A stretch of DNA of 64,000 bases from Notolepis coatsorum (taxonomy: Eukaryota; Chordata; Actinopteri; Aulopiformes; Paralepididae). Below, one piece after another: positions 34,727 to 46,988 of this stretch. Position numbers and translations under genes: made by a program. The notes beneath the pieces were generated by a model, which was given only the letters and a program-made list of their open reading frames with translations, ran no database searches and had not been told where the DNA came from. The stretch covers positions 48,208,636 through 48,272,635 of the forward strand of contig OZ020589.1 of NCBI GenBank assembly GCA_963971535.1, read 5' to 3'. Within the stretch, counting starts at the first letter, position 1; every line of letters starts with the position of its first letter.

Positions 34727-34745
34727 CACCTGTCTGTCTGTCTGT

Positions 34746-34796
<51 letters not shown>

Positions 34797-34797
34797 T
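34727..34797. repeat. CTGT/CTGC tetranucleotide microsatellite
   Basis: Repeated ctgt units pass into ctgc/gcct units over about 70 bp. It lies 120 bp before the grk exon. Confidence 0.95.
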
Positions 34798-34831
34798 CTT
34801 TTTTGTGTCTCTACTGACTGTTTTTAGTTGA

Positions 34832-35469
<638 letters not shown>

Positions 35470-35470
35470 C

Positions 35471-35560
35471 TCTCTCTCTCTCTCTCTCTCTCTGTCTCTG
35501 TCTCTGTCTCTTTCTTTTTTTCCTCCTTTTTTCTTTTTTCTCTCTCTTTCTCTCTCTTTT

Positions 35561-35646
<86 letters not shown>
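35471..35646. repeat. CT microsatellite, interrupted
   Basis: CT dinucleotide runs at 35471-35492 and 35567-35646 flank a T-rich and TCTTT-rich middle. Frames across it are Ser/Leu or Arg/Glu repeats. Confidence 0.97.
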
Positions 35647-35649
<3 letters not shown>

Positions 35650-36394
35650 CCTGTTCAGAGAGGCAGCTCAGGAGTCTTATTAAGATCGAGGAAGTGAACG
35701 ACATGAAAATGAAAGGAGGGATGGAGACGGAAAAAGAAAGCTAGAGAGAGATTCTAGTACGCTATCATGACTGTGGAGTCTACTCCTTGTCCTTTATCCT
35801 TTTTGTTTTCACAAGATACCTCAGGAATTTCTAGAATAGCTAATTATCGTGCAGCCGAGCGTCCGGGGACAGTCAGTACATGATTATGTAGAATTCTGCA
35901 ACTCTGTTCACCTTGTGTTTCTAGCCAACTTCACCTTGTGTTTCTAGCCAACAAAGACCCTGCGGCTTGCTGCTTTTGTAATTTCACTTCCCAGGGTGAC
36001 CTCCACTCATGGAAAGGCAGATTTCTTTGGTACAGCCAGGATGTCTCAAGTGTTTGGGCCACAACTTCAGCATGTCCGTACAATATATCAATAGTCTATG
36101 AACGCTACGCGAAGTGGGCGACATGTTGTTGACACAATTTTGAAATGCACAAACATACAATTTTCTTTTTTACTTTTTAGATAACGCTACGGTGGCTGTA
36201 TTCCAATGCAACACACTTTCTGTGGTAATGTCATCTCCAGTATCATGCGTCCAGATTCCACGGTTTTGTTTTTATTCCTGCTCACACACAAACGTGCCTC
36301 ACAGGAATTCAGATTGAGACTTCTCTTAGAACAAGATTTATTTTTCAGTGACAAAAACAAGCACTTTTAGTAGACATACTGGTAACCAAATAAA
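35647..36394. other. unassigned intronic sequence
   Basis: A short direct repeat (ttcaccttgtgtttctagcc) occurs twice at 35909-35948. No exon or element end recognised. Confidence 0.4.
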
Positions 36395-36505
36395 ATTAAG
36401 AGGGAATTATTTGGGACATTATGACCAGAGTGATTTAAATATGTCAGACTTCAACAGATATTCCTGGTAAAACTAGCGCTAATTACCGGATAACGTAAAC
36501 CCTGC
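36395..36505. mobile_element. old right-end fragment of the 21779-22662 element family
   Basis: The blocks agagggaattattt, gatttaaatatgtcagac, ttcaacagat and aattaccggataacg correspond in order to 22556-22660. About 110 bp remain. Confidence 0.7.
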
Positions 36506-37967
36506 GCATGATGCAGTATCTCCAAAGGGATATTAGCCTTCAAGGTCCGTAAATTTATGAAAAATGGCAAGCCACTAGTTATTTTTCTTCACAAAAATTT
36601 TTGGTACAAAGACGATGAGCTAGTTAAGTAGTTTTTATCCATATAGATTGACTGACAAAAGCAATAGCTCCGCTTCGTGTAGGGCAGAGAAACGCCTCTT
36701 AACTGTGATATACCACGGCCTGTTGTGAGCTATTGCTTAAATGACAACCGAGGCCAATCAAATCAAATTTATTTGTAAGGCCCACAACACACGTTAACAC
36801 TGAGTGCCAGCAGGGGGCGCACGATTTAGCGCTTGAGTGCCAGCGCTGTAGTCAATGGGAGGGCGAGCACATTTGCGAACGTATAAACTATGTCTTAAAT
36901 TATGGCTATGTGTCTAATACGCCTGTCGCTTAACAAGGACTTGTTTGCAGTCAACATTGTCGAAATGGATTGTTTTTTAATCTGTACATTTCCGTTTTAT
37001 ACCATTTTGAAAAACGTTCGCCCTTTAGTGGAATACACAAAACACATTGTAATTTTTCGGCCTATTTATGAATCGTTTTCAAATAAACGCTAGATTATCG
37101 ATAGTATATGTGTAATTATGCATGTTAGAGAAGCGGGCTGAAAAATCGATTATCCATTTCCTGATCAGCACACACACACACACATATGGGACATGCTGAG
37201 ATATAGGTGGAAAAAAACTCTGATTATCCCAAGACTGGTAAAATAGATTCCTTACCTCAGATCAGATGTTCTCCAAAAAGATTATTCCAATTCCTGATCA
37301 CCATTCCAAATATCGATTGCGTTTATTGATCCAACGCTGGGTACTGGAAACGCATATTCCACGCTGTTCTGCGGCTCGGCAATGAATGCAATCGGCTCGG
37401 GTTACATGCCTGATAAGTAAAATGTGGATTCCGGATTCTTATTTTCCCATCCATTTCATTCAGTCCAATCCAATGGGTGCAATACCATCCGGAGAAACGA
37501 TAGGGGGGGGTATTTTCCCTGTTCGAGCTTAGAGAGATCCCCAATGGTAACGTGAGGCTAGATTGATGAAAAATGAATGGAAATCGCTAATAAAAAAAAT
37601 AACGATTAAATAACGAGATTTCTCGTTGTTGGACGAGTTTACACGTCATTCCTAGCCATGCTCATTCTGCCGAAGACGCCGTAACTCGTCTTTGATGTCA
37701 ATATTTCAAAAATCTGTCATCGAAATCATATTTCCTTTCCGGAGCCCTGAGACACACTGCAAAGCTCCACTCAACTCTCTAGCGGTTCAAGAGCGCCATC
37801 TGGTGGCCGATCGGCAGATCGCCAACCGGAAATTAACCTTTGAACCGGTAGTGCTCATCCATATGTGGTCCGGGCACTCGCTATCGTTGGAGAGACTCCG
37901 TATTGACACAGTGAACATCGATCGGTGCAAATAACTCGAAAAAACAACATGATTTGGACGTATATAC

Positions 37968-38798
37968 TAGGGCTGGGCGATAAAACGATAACGATAACTA
38001 TCGCGATAAATTATTTCCTCGAAATAAACATGAAACGTGGTCGCAAAGTTTCGATATATCGATTTTCCAAGCTTGGCTCCGTTCAGCCTCGGCTCAGCAC
38101 ACTCACTAACAACAACCAACGTTACGTGATGACGTGTTTACGCACAACAGCTAACAACCAATCAGTGAAGGAGATGGCCGAGAGCGAAGTAGACCCGGAA
38201 GGAGGTAGGACTCACTCAACAACAAGGCTTGCTAGGCTAATTAGCTTGCACGGCGATGTTTTATATATTTACGTGCCGAGTATGTGTGTGGCGTGAATTC
38301 TGAGGCCACGTTTATAGTAGTGGGGGTATACAGTGGACGTCGTTTCAATATATTGTGGCGGAAGAGAGTATTTTAGTGTCATATTGAGCACATTGTCATG
38401 GAATACACCGCTTAGGAACAACAGGCTGGCTAGGCTAATTAGCTTGCACGGCGATGTTTTATATATTTACGTGCCGAGTATGTGTGTGGCGTGAATTCTG
38501 AGGCCACGTTTATAGTAGTGTGGGTATACAGTGGACGTCGTTTCAATATATTGTGGCGGAAGAGAGTATTTTAGTGTCATATTTATTACATTGTCATGAG
38601 ATATTCCGCTTGTCGGCTAACTGCTAACGTGCGCGGACTGATGACGACATCAACTCGACTCGAGACATTCGCAGCAGCATAAGAAGTTAATTAAACTTGA
38701 CATACATTATATCGACGATAATTATCGATATCGAATTATATGAAAATAATTTTATAATTTTATCGCAATAACGTTTTTGGTCATATCGCCCAGCCCTA
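37968..38798. mobile_element. hAT element, 831 bp (tagggctgggcgata ends)
   Basis: Ends tagggctgggcgata and tatcgcccagccct/a are inverted repeats. The target duplication gtatatac is perfect (37960-37967 and 38799-38806). The core has a 199-bp tandem duplication (about 38220-38418 and 38419-38617). An ATG at 38174 (MAESEVDPEG) runs to a weak gtagga donor at 38205. Confidence 0.95.
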
Positions 38799-38812
38799 GT
38801 ATATACTATTAT

Positions 38813-39400
38813 TAGGGATGGGTACCGAATTCGGTACTTTTGAGGTACCGAACCGAAACACGTCGGTACTACCGAGTATCGAATCAAGTGAGAAACCGAA
38901 AAAAAAAGTAAAAAAAAAATATTTGTTATTAATTTTCTTTTTTACTTTTTTTTTTTTTTTTTTTTAACTTTTTTCTTTTCATGTCAACGTTCACACGCAC
39001 AATATATGCTTACCTAGGATTTGACTTGATTCAACAACAAAGCAGTCGGAGCAATGACAAGCCGAAAACTGTCGAAATTGTAGTTATTTGAAGTTTGGAT
39101 TTTTTTTTACGACTGAGGTAGGTAAATAAAATGTCGACAGTTTTCGGCTTGTCATTGCTCCGACTGCTTTGTTGTTGAATCAAGTCAAATCCTAGGTAAG
39201 CATATATTGTGCGTGTGAACGTTGACATGAAAAGAAAAAAGTAAAAAAAAAAAAAAAAAAAAAAAATTAATCAAAAAATTTTTTTTTGATTTTTTTTTAA
39301 TTTTTTTTAAAGTACCGAAAAAAGGTACCGTTGGGTACCGGTATCGATTCACAGGTACCGGTACCGGTATCGGTTCAAATGTGAAAGGTACCCATCCCTA
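38813..39400. mobile_element. hAT element, 588 bp (tagggatgggtaccgaa ends) with a palindromic core
   Basis: Ends tagggatgggtacc and ggtacccatccct/a are inverted repeats with many ggtaccg motifs. The target duplication actattat is perfect (38805-38812 and 39401-39408). Inside, arms of about 97 bp (38982-39078 and 39130-39228) are nearly exact inverses around a 50-bp loop. Its left duplication overlaps the right duplication of the hAT at 37968-38798 by 2 bp. Confidence 0.95.
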
Positions 39401-39419
39401 ACTATTATACAACCTGGAA

Positions 39420-39498
39420 ATGGATCGGGCATTTCTCCATCCCATAATAGAAAAAATTCTGTTCCACGCTCATCTGCCAGCGGCGCGAGGAAGCCACG
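39420..39498 (+). pseudogene. relic 5' exon of the TTAA-flanked family
   Basis: An ATG opens MDRAFLHPIIEKILFHAHLP, then AARGSH, and reaches a gtaaga donor at 39499 in phase 1. The position in the element matches the exon-like frames at 9821 and 31455. The peptide resembles them only around the two Ile residues, so homology is at nucleotide level more than protein level. Confidence 0.35.
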
Positions 39499-40005
39499 GT
39501 AAGATTCAGCGTTATATTCTAACGTATTCCATATAAACTGCTATGATGAACATATGACCCACTCTGGATGAATCATCTAACGCTGCCCACGGAATTATAA
39601 ACGATCCCCCGCCCATCCGGTCATCATCAGATGATGCGTAGAAACTTCTAGAACCACGTCCAGTTGAAATTTTTTATCTCGCACAGATTCCTACCAAACT
39701 GTATTTGATCATCAATATAATGCATTTAGGGCTATAAATCACGTTCTGAAGAAAGCTGCAGAAAACGATAAAAACATACTTATACTTTAGACCATATTTT
39801 AGTATGAATATGTGAATGAAAAAGTTTAACGTTGCTACACCCTGAACAATACATATAGGACATTGAATGGGCCATAATAATGGCAATTTAGCAATAGAAT
39901 TTAAAAAGTTATAGCCCTGCAAAGAAGGGGAACTTCTCCATAGACAAATAGAGCTGGCGAGGGATGGTAAATTATGAATTTAACCCATGGCGATTAAAGT
40001 GTTAA

Positions 40006-41257
40006 ACAAGTCAAGAAGAAACATCACAATAAATCAAGAACAAAACAAAAACACCATAAAGTCCAAATAATTTAAAATAAATTAATGCAACACTCCCAGA
40101 CATACCCCATGCGAAGGTAAGGAAAAACTCACTAAAACCTAGCAATAGGAAAAAATGCACCACAGGCAATGTGGAGGAGAGAAACCTTAGAAGGGCCATT
40201 CAAGGGGGGATCTCCCTTCTTAGATGTCGGTGATAGTAGTGTTGCAATAAAACAGACGAACAGTTGGTAAGCATGCACTCATATGCGTAATGAAACACAG
40301 ATAAGTGCATGCAATAGCAACTGAACATTTTGAAATATTTTAAAATAGAGCTGATGGCGGATCTATTTGTGGCATGGGGGCAGCGCAGAGAGGGTCACAT
40401 CCTCCCGGTCATCATCACGGGACGTCCGCTACTCTGGTCATCACTACGAGACGGCCACTCTCAGGGAGACAGGCAGACGGGACAGGCGTTGGACAGTTTG
40501 CATGATTGTTATGGGAGGACATAGCAATAGATACATGTGGTAAGCATATATGTGAATAGAATAGAAGTACTTAACCCAGCAATGAACTCAACGTTGACAG
40601 ACCACAAACAGAAGACGGTGAGAAGCTGATCCATGGCCTCGGTGGTGCACGTAGAACAGTCACTGCAATCTTGGCCAAGGCCCAGAGACATCCACCACCT
40701 TGGTCAACACTACGAGACAACCACTCAGAGAGATGTAGTGTAGTGAGCATATGCATACATGGTGACGGTAGAATCAAAGTATATAAGAAAATTGTGAAAT
40801 TAAGTAATAGATAGAACTAAGAACTACTGCAAGCGTATGTATACAGGATGAGACGCAAGACAATAGCTCAGGGCCGTATGCCCCGGGGGGGCAGTAGAAA
40901 CCACTCAAAATTGGTCAGGGCAGAGCAGGTAAGGTTCAGCGCTGCAGGCCAGACAGAAGGTGATATGAAGCTGTTCCATGGGACTGGTTGAGTCAGACAG
41001 AGGTTAAAAAGGTTCTCCCATGTCTGCAGAAAGGTGAGATCAGGGTAGGTTGAAGGAGAGCGAGAAAAGATGGGTCTTAAGCAGGGATTTAAAAGCTTCG
41101 ACAGAGCAGGCGCCCCTGACGACGGCAGGTCATTTGTACTACAGGTAGGGAGCGCGGTAGACAAAGGCTCTGTGGCCGGCGGATTTCTTTTTAATACATA
41201 AAAGTATTTTTCAATGAGTGGTGGCACTGTGCCATATTAGTTGGCAAAACATGTCAT
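40006..41257 (-). repeat. teleost dispersed repeat, LINE-UTR-like
   Basis: At 40870-41190 the sequence (gatgggtcttaagcagggat, ttaaaagcttcgacagagc, gtagacaaaggctctgtggc) is of a type found scattered in many fish genomes and probably belongs to the same dispersed repeat as 33180-33350. At 40370-40510 and 40610-40740 there are two related blocks with tcatcactacgagac or caacactacgagac. No protein frame is convincing. Confidence 0.4.
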
Positions 41258-41504
41258 GAGAATACTAGGGGTGGACGATGCATCGATCCAGATCGATATA
41301 TCAAATGATCAATGGGCCTCATGCATGAAGCGATGTTCTTGACTAGCATTTCCTCTTACTTTGTTCTTACCTGGGATTCAGCAACGTTTTCTTATTGTTG
41401 CTTTTTTCTCAGGCAAGAACAAATTATAATAGTGGTTGAGAGCACTCTTACCAAAATAAGAAATTCTTACCCAGATGAGAAACATTTAAAAAAGCCTACC
41501 ATTC

Positions 41505-41506
<2 letters not shown>

Positions 41507-41541
<35 letters not shown>

Positions 41542-41660
41542 ATAAGATTTATATAGCGCTTTTCCTAATTCTCAAATACACTTTACAAAACAAACAATAT
41601 AATACAATACAGTTTTAAAAAAAGAAAAAAAAATTGTGAGAGAGGAAGGAGTTCATGGGT
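41507..41660 (-). mobile_element. L2-like 3' tail fragment
   Basis: A TAA run (41507-41541) is followed by gatttatatagcgcttttcc and tacactttacaaa. On the minus strand this is a common teleost L2-type 3' end. Confidence 0.65.
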
Positions 41661-41929
41661 TGAAAGCAAACCATTGGTCAATTGCCCCCAAATACAGTAC
41701 CCCCAAATACGACTTTATAAACCCATGCAGAACTTTTCAATAATAATAATTATTATTGTAACTTATTGCGTGCGTTCTGCTTCTGAAATGGATTATATAT
41801 TGCTGTTAGAACAGTTAGATGCTGGCTGCCCAGGCCGTACGAATATCATATAACGCATATTTACAACCTCTCCTCTCCTCTCTTCTCTTCTCTGTATAGA
41901 TGAAGATGTAGCAGTACTGTCTATCTGTA

Positions 41930-42103
41930 TGTCATGTTGTATGTCATATATGTTATGATGAATTGAAAATGGGGGACCCTGGTGTAAACAAGACTAAAGT
42001 CTTTCTCTGGTCTGCATCCCCTTAACAATTGTGTGTATTGAGCTGTACTGTATTGTACCAATTCTGCAATCTGTTAATAAAATGTTCAATCAATCAATCA
42101 AAA
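41930..42103 (+). mobile_element. retroposon 3' end with tcaa tail
   Basis: It has the same blocks as 30299-30445 (gaattgaaaatgggggaccc; ctttctctggtctgcatccc; ttgtgtgtattgag) and ends in a tcaatcaatcaatc tail at 42088-42103. Confidence 0.7.
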
Positions 42104-42263
42104 CTCTGCTCCACACCTACATTTCTGAGCGCACTCGGAGTTTTAGCCACGGACATTTCAGAGAGAGATGCCATCTCTCCACGGACATTTCAGAGAGAGA
42201 TGACATCTCTCTCTGAAAGGAGAGAGCATATGGATCAGCGGCATATATATATCGGTATACTGC

Positions 42264-42749
42264 GTGCCGCGATTGGTTCTTGACAAGCGCGCAGCCAGTC
42301 GTTCAGTATTGACCAAGCCTACTTTTGACCGATTTATTTCGCACTATATTTCGCAGCTAATCCAAAACTCTGCAGCCCGACTGCTAACTAGAACCAAAAG
42401 GAGAGAGCACATTAGTCCAGTCTTAGCTGCTTTACACTGGCTTCCTGTAACATTTAGAATTGACTTTAAGGTCCCTCTCCTTACATACAAAGCTCTAAAT
42501 GGACAGGGACCTAGCTACATTGCCAACACTCTAATAAATTACACGCCAGCAAGAACACTGCGATCATCATCAGCTGCTGGACTACTAGAGGCTCCCAGAA
42601 ACAGTCAAAAGAGGATCGGTAATGCAGCCTTTATCAACTATGCCCCAAAACTGTGGAACAAACTACCCCAAAACATCAGGGAAGCCAACTCGCTAGACAT
42701 CTTCAAAAGACAGCTTAAAACCTATCTCTTTGCTCAGGCATTTCAATGA
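42264..42749 (+). CDS. L2-like RT ORF C-terminus, partial
   Basis: The frame contains IQNSAARLLTRTKRREHISP, then LAALHWLPVTFRIDFK, LTYKALNGQGPSYIANTLI, PRNSQKRIGNAAFINYAPKL and WNKLPQNIREANSLDIFKRQ, which is the standard end of L2/CR1-type proteins (the thumb and C-terminal tail after RT). The first about 25 codons (42264-42335) look like unrelated flanking sequence fused by truncation, so the Met is not a real start. No catalytic residues are present. Confidence 0.85.
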   Translation: MPRLVLDKRAASRSVLTKPTFDRFISHYISQLIQNSAARLLTRTKRREHISPVLAALHWLPVTFRIDFKVPLLTYKALNGQGPSYIANTLINYTPARTLRSSSAAGLLEAPRNSQKRIGNAAFINYAPKLWNKLPQNIREANSLDIFKRQLKTYLFAQAFQ

Positions 42750-43160
42750 AACATTAGGGATATCCTGACACAAAATTTACTTACCTGCACTATTCTTACC
42801 CTGCCTACTTTTATACACTGCCTATCAAATTCATGTGTCGGTTCTATGCTAATTTTATAACTATTTTATCCAACTTTTTACTTCTTACTGATGCACTGCT
42901 CTGTTGTATGTTAAATACCCTGTTGTATGTCCGGACTATTTTTAAACAATTTTTATTATTTGTATTACTGAAAACTGTAAACAGAGATCCTATTGGGATG
43001 CTAGATCCTAATGTGAAACACTGATTTACCATACCTTGCTACTGTCTATCTTTTTTATGCTAGCTTATGCCTGTATTTTTTACTGTTGTGAAGCACTTTG
43101 AACTGCAACCTCTGTATGAAAAGTGCTATACAAATAAAGTTATTATTATTATTATTATTA
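42335..43160 (+). mobile_element. L2-like LINE, 5'-truncated
   Basis: The coding part gives the C terminus of an L2-type RT ORF and a natural stop at 42747-42749. A 3' UTR follows, ending gaaaagtgctatacaaataa and an ATT microsatellite (43138-43160). All upstream parts, including the RT catalytic boxes, are absent. Confidence 0.88.
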
Positions 43161-43178
43161 CTATACAGTACGTATAAG

Positions 43179-44117
43179 TAGGGCTGGACAGTATGGTCTA
43201 AAATGTATATCATGGTATAATTTGAAGCATAGACGGTAACTGTATATATCACGGTATATTAACTTATCTTAAATGTCTATATAAATGCTTCTGAAGGGGT
43301 AAAACACTGGTATGGCAGCTGCTATTCTGTTACAGCTGCTGAGCTATACTATAGCTAATGTCCATCAATATCTTCCTTTTTAATTAAATAGGTTCAAGAA
43401 TCGAATCAGGATTGTTAGCAGAGAGAGAGGGAGAGAGAGGGAGGGAGGAGGCTGCTAGTGGAGCCAGCTAACGTTAGCTTGCTGAGGCTACTAGTACATC
43501 GACATGCTGCTAGTGGAGCCAGCTAACGTTAGCTTGCTGAGGCTACTAGTACATCGACATGCTGCTAGTGGAGCCAGCTAACGTTAGCTTGCTGAGGCTA
43601 CTAGTACATCGACATGCTGCTAGTGGAGCCAGCTAACGTTAGCTTGCTAAGGCTACTAGTACATCGACAGTTAACATTACATAAGGTTTTAGTGCGACGT
43701 GGGCATTCCAGAATGGCGAGGATGCAAAGCATGTTAGACCATTGGACTCGTCGCAGAGTTTACATTACACATAGAAACTGCGCGACTCGTGAGAGAAGTT
43801 GTCACACAGCCTTCAAATGCAGGGCGGAAGAGCTAGTTTGCTTCTGTGTTTATTATGAAATGACAATTGCGTGTTGACACGCCCACTGCGCGAAGCCTCT
43901 GTGCTCCTAAATAACTTTTTCCAGTTCGCACATATCTATTTATGACTAATTCTATCTATTTTTAGGGGCAAATGCGCGTGAAATAGTCGCGCTGTGGTTA
44001 CATGACGTCATTGCTATTTTAGAGCTGCTCTACCGGTTACAAGGTATAGTAAAAATCCATACCGTAGAGCAAATTCATACCGTTTATACCGTATACCGTT
44101 TATACCGTCCAACCCTA
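43179..44117. mobile_element. hAT element, 939 bp
   Basis: Ends tagggctggacagtatgg and (reversed) tagggttggacggtataa, with tacggtat/ataccgt motifs inside. The target duplication cgtataag is perfect (43171-43178 and 44118-44125). A tandem block of about 57 bp (ctagtggagccagctaacg) repeats four times at 43455-43670. It starts 19 bp after the L2-like LINE tail and is the same family as the ends at 8793-11011. Confidence 0.95.
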
Positions 44118-44452
44118 CGTATAAGTACAAGTATAAGTCTTTATATGTCATCAGATTAACACACACACACATGCGATGAGCGACCCACAGGAACACATTT
44201 TGATATTGCAAAGCGCTTCCTGTTGAATATATCAGACAGGGATCAGATGGCGAAACTCGGCTGTTTTACACCCGCCTCATTCGCCTTATAAGGAGATGGT
44301 GGGCATGTCTGTATGCAAATTAATTTAGCGTGAACGCGCTTTTGAGTTTAAGAATGAGTGGGATTCATCATGCAAATCTCCTGGGTACGCACAGATTTCG
44401 ACGTTAAGAACGGCTTGATGAATGTGGCGGTGGCTTTTCTTATTGTTCTCTT

Positions 44453-44712
44453 AACACTTTGAATGCCAATCACGAGATATCTCGGGTTATCAGCCCGCCC
44501 CCTGAATGCCCATCACGATAATTCTCGTTATTAGCGATCTGAATTCATATTTCATCAACCGAGTCTACCGTTGGTAAACCTGCCCCGCCAGGCGCTCAGA
44601 TGTGAAAAAAGCGCCCCCTATCGTCTCCCAGATGGTAATGCACCCTTTTGGATTGGACTCAATGAAAATGGATGAGAAAAGAAAATTCCGGAATCCACAC
44701 TTGACTTCTCAC
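44453..44712 (-). mobile_element. fragment of the TTAA-flanked family, inverted
   Basis: The TTAA end ttaacactttgaatgcca at 44453 and blocks such as tcgttattagcgatc and attccggaatccacactt match 37400-37650 in reverse. The other end is missing. Confidence 0.55.
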
Positions 44713-44717
44713 GCATG

Positions 44718-44924
44718 TAGGGCTGTCTTAAATACTTCGAAGCTTCGAAGCTTTGTTCGATGGCACAAGCTTCGAACATTAAAAAAAAAAATTGAAGTTT
44801 AATTTTCTTTTTTATAAAATTCCACACATAAGAAAGAAAGATACTGGGATGATTAAACAAAATAGGAAATAAAATGTAGAAATGCATGCAATACATAAAT
44901 AAATATGAATCTCCATATATGAAA
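44718..44924. mobile_element. left part of a MITE of the 46551-46988 family
   Basis: The end tagggctgtcttaaatactt and the cgaagcttcgaag palindrome are the same as the right end of 46551-46988 read in reverse. Sequence after about 44780 does not match and no right end is seen. Confidence 0.55.
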
Positions 44925-46262
44925 TAGGGGTGGGCGATATATCGAGTATACTCGATGTATCGCGGATTGTTCTACCCGAGATGTAGTACTGTACTATATC
45001 GCGAACATCGAGTATTTAGTTTATATGGCGCCGCCCGCGGCCGAGAGACACTCGCAGTGCTTTCCTCGAGAAGGGACGGCGGAGCTATAGGCTAACGTTA
45101 GTGTATTGGTCCCGAGTGTAGCAGGGACGGCGGAGCTATAGGCTAACGTTAGTGTAGTCAGGGCTGTACAGTGCGATATAATGTTGCGGTTGTAATTTCA
45201 TTAGACAGACCAGCGCGGACCTTTAATAACATGTAATTTAATTGACACGAGCAATGAGCCAATGGTAGCTGCTAACCAAGGTATCCATTAGGATTATGCT
45301 AAGCTAACTAGCGATAGCTGGAAAACGGTCAAAGCGGACTCCACAAGACTAGTTCCATTCGTGAGGAAAGGGGGTGGGTTATATTGACAACGCTTGACAA
45401 CAGCAGTTTAAACATAACTTCATATTTATTGGTTATTCGTTTCTGTATATCATTCAATTTCCATCTCCGTGTGTCTCCATCTCCATCTCTTCCTGTTTAC
45501 ATTCGAGTGTGACGTCATCACCTACGGCAGCTTAGACCAGTGGTTCCCAAAGTCGGGGTCGCGACCCAAAGGTGGGCCGCGAGCAGCCACGGGTGGGCCG
45601 CGAGATGATTAAAAAAAAAAAAAAAAAAAAAAAAAAACGTTTTTTTATTTTTATTTTTATTTTTTATTTTTTATTTTTTTTGTCAGGCCACTGAACTTAG
45701 AAGCAGGCCAGGACAGTGTTTCTAGTTGTATTCTAAAATTCTATTCTATTGTATTCTAAAATGTGACTATATGGTTTTATATTACCTTAATAAATAAACA
45801 AAAACGAAAAATCTACTTATTTCAACGAACATTTCAAACTAAATAACAGATTATGCACAAAACGCTGAAAACAACCGAAGCAACAATAGTATTTTAACGA
45901 GGCTATTATTATTATCATTATTATTTTGCAACAAGTTAGCCCTCTCATAAATAGCACATATAAATGAATAACTAACTTGAACTAACTTAATAGGATTGAA
46001 GTGATATTTGGCTTAAAAAATCGGTCGCCTGGCAAAAAAAAAAAAAAAAAAAGCCAGACGATGTGCATTGGGCCGCGGCTCTCTGACGCCTTATTTTCTG
46101 GGCCCTGGCCTGAAAAGTTTGGGAACCCCTGGCTTAGACTATCAAAACGCGAACCTAGAACAAAACCCGAGGGGGGGGGGGGGGGCTGGCTCTCTTGTTC
46201 ATTCTCACCCCCTCTCTCTCTCTCTCTCTCTCTCTCGCTCTCTCTACATTCAATGATTTAAA
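44925..46262. mobile_element. hAT-like element, left end only (taggggtgggcgatatatcg)
   Basis: The left end is followed by a tatcgagtatactcgatgta palindrome. A repeated block (gggacggcggagctataggc, 45072 and 45123) follows. The interior 45340-46262 resembles 9090-9420. No right end was found. It is interrupted by the complete hAT at 45538-46131. Confidence 0.5.
45538..46131. mobile_element. hAT element, 594 bp (cagtggttcccaaag ends)
   Basis: Ends cagtggttcccaaagt and (reversed) caggggttcccaaact are a well-known vertebrate hAT end type. The target duplication gcttagac is perfect (45530-45537 and 46132-46139). A-rich and T-rich tracts lie inside. It has no transposase frame. Confidence 0.95.
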
Positions 46263-46455
46263 GTAGCCAAACGTTAGACAGTATAAATACTAACTGGATA
46301 GTTGATGATATAAACATTTAATTTCATTATCTGAAATATTCTAAAATCATTAAGTCTGCTATAAGCCATTATACCTTTGTGTGTGATTATTATTTTCTCA
46401 CAGTAGGGTGTGTATATATATGTGTGTGTGTGTTTGGCTAAAGTGGATAGAAAAC

Positions 46456-46510
46456 ACAGTACTGTGTAAAAGTCTTAGGCACCCAAGAGTTTTTATATAA
46501 ATTGTCTTAG
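46456..46510. mobile_element. Tc1/mariner-like end fragment
   Basis: The string cagtactgtgtaaaagtctt followed by aggcacc resembles a terminal repeat common on fish Tc1/mariner elements (cagtactgtgcaaaagt type). No second end is seen before the hAT at 46551. Confidence 0.4.
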
Positions 46511-46550
46511 ATGTAAATAATTTTTCTCTGTGTGTGCGTTCGCATCCCAG

Positions 46551-46988
46551 TAGGGCTGACCTTCGATTTTTTTTTGGAATTCGAAGCTTCGAAGCTTCGA
46601 AGAATTCGAAGCTTTTTTTTTTAATTTTTATGTTGTGGGACTTGTACAGCACTTTGTTCAACTTTGTCAGTGCTGTAAAGTTTAAACCTTTTTAAATCTT
46701 AGACAAACTAAACACTTTGCTTCCATGAAATATTGTAAGCCGTCATTTGAGGCTTTATAAAAGCAGCACAATGAACACAAATCTGTCAGTGCCGAGTCCG
46801 ACCTCATCTTAAATAACAAACAGCATCACTTGTTGTAATTAACAAAGAGAGGCAGAGTTGATTTATCAATTTTTTTTTCTTTTTTTTTTTTTAATTTTTG
46901 TAATTTTTTTTTACATACTCGAATTTTATTTTCATATTCGAATCCCATGCCCATCGAACGAAGCTTCGAAGTATTTAAGACAGCCCTA
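46551..46988. mobile_element. hAT MITE, 438 bp (tagggctg ends)
   Basis: The left end tagggctgaccttcg and right end aagacagccct/a flank a core with repeated cgaagcttcgaag palindromes at both sides. The target duplication catcccag is perfect (46543-46550 and 46989-46996). Nearly the same core is found at 18150-18545. Confidence 0.93.

Larger units (their letters stand above)
36798..40001 (+). mobile_element. TTAA-flanked (piggyBac-type?) element with two hATs inside
   Basis: TTAA is found at 36794-36797 and 40002-40005, next to inverted ends cactgagtgcca and (reversed) cactttaatcgcca. That end type and TTAA duplication suggest piggyBac integration. Without the two nested hAT elements (37968-38798 and 38813-39400) it is about 1.8 kb. 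No transposase frame is seen. Its gttgaatgggccata-like and ttatagccctgcaaagaagg blocks define the family with 9600-10880 and 31148-32046; a piece of the left half lies inverted at 44453-44712. Confidence 0.65.
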
